64,000 nt of DNA from MWEI01 sp964600235 (GTDB lineage Bacteria > Desulfobacterota > Desulfomonilia > UBA1062), in NCBI GenBank assembly GCA_964600235.1, contig CAZRIV010000002.1, positions 265,636 through 329,635 on the forward strand. The letters run 5' to 3'. The notes beneath the pieces are model-generated. The model searched no databases. It was given only the letters and a program-made list of their open reading frames with translations, and was not told the origin of the DNA. Both the position numbers and the translations under genes were made by a program. Below are positions 62,907 through 64,000 of the stretch, piece by piece (within the stretch, counting starts at the first letter, position 1; each line of letters begins with the position of its first letter).

Positions 62907-64000
62907 ATGGACGGACCCTTATTGACATTGAACGGCAAACAGGTTGAGTTTCAACCGGGCAAGACAATCCTTGAGGTTGCAACAGACAACGGCATTAAGA
63001 TCCCTACATTGTGTTATCTGAAAGGCTGTACACCCACGGGCGCATGTCGGATCTGTCTGGTTGAGGTGGCGGGCGCACGGTCTCTGGTGGCATCATGCTC
63101 AACACCCGCCGAGAAGGGCATGGTCGTCGAGACGGACTCAGATCGGGTGAACAGTGCCCGCAGGCTCAACATAGAGCTTCTCCTGTCCAGCGGCAACCAC
63201 AACTGCATCACCTGTGAGAATTCGGGCGACTGCACGCTGCAGGAACTGGCATACCGCTACGGCATCGACACACTGCGGTTTCCCGTTTCACCCCAGCCCT
63301 ATGAAACCGAGGACGTGAACCCCTTCATTATCCGAGACTTCAAGAAATGCATCCTGTGCGGCCGTTGCGTGCAGGCCTGCCAGGAAGTCCAGGTGAATCA
63401 GGCCATCTCGTTCGGCAACAGAGGGCCGCACGCCAAGATCATCGCAGGCGCCGACACCCGCTACGACCAGAGCGACTGCGTGTTCTGCGGCCAGTGCGTA
63501 CAGGCATGCCCGGTGGGAGCGCTCATTGAGAAGAAGTCCAAGTTCCTGGGCCGCATCTGGGATGTAAAGAAGGTCCGCACTACCTGTCCCTACTGCGGGG
63601 TGGGCTGCCAGCAACTGCTGCACGTGAAGGACGGCAAGATCGTCAAGGTAACGGCCGTAGAGGATGGTGCTCCGAACAAGGGCCGGCTCTGCGTCAAGGG
63701 ACGCTTCGGGTATGACTTCATCTATTCCGAGGAGAGGCTGAAAAAACCGCTTATCAGGGAAAACGGCGAATTCCGGGAGGCATCCTGGGACGAGGCACTG
63801 AACCTGGTGGCCAGTAAGTTCAAGGAGATAAAGGAAAAGCACGGCGCGGATGCCATTGCCGGTGTCAGCTGTGCCCGCAGCATCAACGAGGACTCCTACC
63901 AGATGCAGAAGCTCTTCCGCGCGGCGATCGGTACCAACAACATCGATCACTGCGCGCGAACGTGACACGCCCCCACGGTCGCCGGTCTGGCGATCGCATT
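62907..64000 (+). CDS. fdhA: Formate dehydrogenase alpha subunit, selenocysteine-containing (3' truncated by window)
   Basis: AGAGGAG precedes ATG 62907. Domains: N-terminal [2Fe-2S] (CYLKGCTPTGACRIC, SCSTPAEKG), NuoG-like [4Fe-4S] (HNCITCENSGDC), two ferredoxin clusters (CILCGRCVQAC; CVFCGQCVQAC), then the molybdopterin domain with CPYCGVGC and KGRLCVKG. Codon 353 is TGA at 63963-63965 within HCART-Sec-HAPTVAGLAIA, the position of active-site Sec in FdhF (CARV-Sec-HGPSVAGL). The frame continues to base 64000. It oxidises formate, or reduces CO2, with electrons carried to an NAD-linked partner probably encoded downstream. The SECIS hairpin supports Sec. Confidence 0.93.
63963..63996 (+). promoter_or_regulatory. 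UGA selenocysteine codon with bacterial SECIS hairpin
   Basis: UGA is at 63963-63965. CGGTCGCC (63976-63983) pairs with GGCGATCG (63989-63996), eight pairs with one G-U, around loop GGUCU (63984-63988). Eighteen bases separate UGA from the loop, as in E. coli fdhF, whose loop is also GGUCU. SelB would bind here. Confidence 0.92.

Noticed and set aside
63963..63965. TGA read as the end of the formate dehydrogenase gene
   Set aside because: Conserved residues follow in frame, and a SECIS hairpin with the right spacing lies directly downstream.

Overview
The window looks like a chromosomal piece of an anaerobic Gram-negative bacterium of the Deltaproteobacteria/Desulfobacterota type, possibly a syntrophic or fermentative one. 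The reasons are tungstate uptake beside a selenocysteine formate dehydrogenase, an acyl-CoA dehydrogenase with its ETF, a GldA/GldF/GldG-like ABC operon, an ilv-psd-pss-leu cluster, and a hybrid histidine kinase with PilZ, GGDEF and HD-GYP proteins. The lineage is inferred from gene content; no rRNA or other phylogenetic marker is available. Most genes are GC-rich. The exception is an AT-richer stretch at about 7.3-10.8 kb. I saw no rRNA, tRNA, CRISPR array or complete insertion sequence.

Layout. 1-7.3 kb: C-terminal part of a hybrid histidine kinase, an AEC-type permease, a HAD phosphatase, a THUMP-type 23S rRNA methyltransferase, then lepA-hemW with overlapping stop and start. 7.3-12.9 kb: AT-richer accessory segment (Sel1-repeat/trypsin fusion, an unknown protein), a nucleotidyltransferase-fold protein and an RluA-type pseudouridine synthase. 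13.1-21.8 kb: a long co-directional run, DUF465-ilvB-ilvN-ilvC-psd-pssA-leuC-leuD-(catalytically altered asd/usg homologue)-ecfT. It covers branched-chain amino acid and phosphatidylethanolamine synthesis, but leuA and leuB are absent. 22-32 kb: a lipoprotein, a receiver protein, a second Sel1 protein, RNase HI with a viroplasmin-like domain, two divergent PilZ proteins, dinB, hydrolases, glycerate kinase and a GNAT protein. 32.1-36.9 kb (minus): an ABC exporter/auxiliary operon with GldG-like and DUF4340 proteins. 37-49.6 kb: lipoprotein, alcohol dehydrogenase, DUF3795, ferritin-like protein, FNR-like reductase, ArsC, ExoIII, TrpR-like regulator, SagB-type oxidoreductase, diguanylate cyclase, acyl-CoA dehydrogenase and etfBA. 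49.8-53 kb: a HEAT-repeat protein translationally coupled to an HD-GYP phosphodiesterase. 53-55.3 kb: wrbA, a TVP38-type membrane protein and a Lys/Pro/Ala-rich H1-like protein.

The most coherent and interesting region is 55.5-64.0 kb. A one-component regulator (DNA-binding helix-turn-helix plus periplasmic-binding-protein-like sensor) precedes two TupA-type tungstate binding proteins, permease TupB and ATPase TupC. Convergent to these is a minus-strand group: QueH, a stand-alone TiaS-like domain protein, a 73-residue protein and a molybdenum-storage-protein subunit homologue. The window ends inside an NAD-type formate dehydrogenase alpha gene. Its in-frame UGA at 63963 is almost certainly selenocysteine: the reading frame continues with the family's conserved residues, and a bacterial SECIS hairpin follows at the canonical distance. 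Together these suggest a metal uptake, storage and use locus (tungsten or molybdenum, plus selenium) serving formate metabolism.

Several intergenic regions carry long, perfect inverted repeats (26-36 bp arms). Two of the three lie between divergent genes, so ordinary transcription termination does not explain them.
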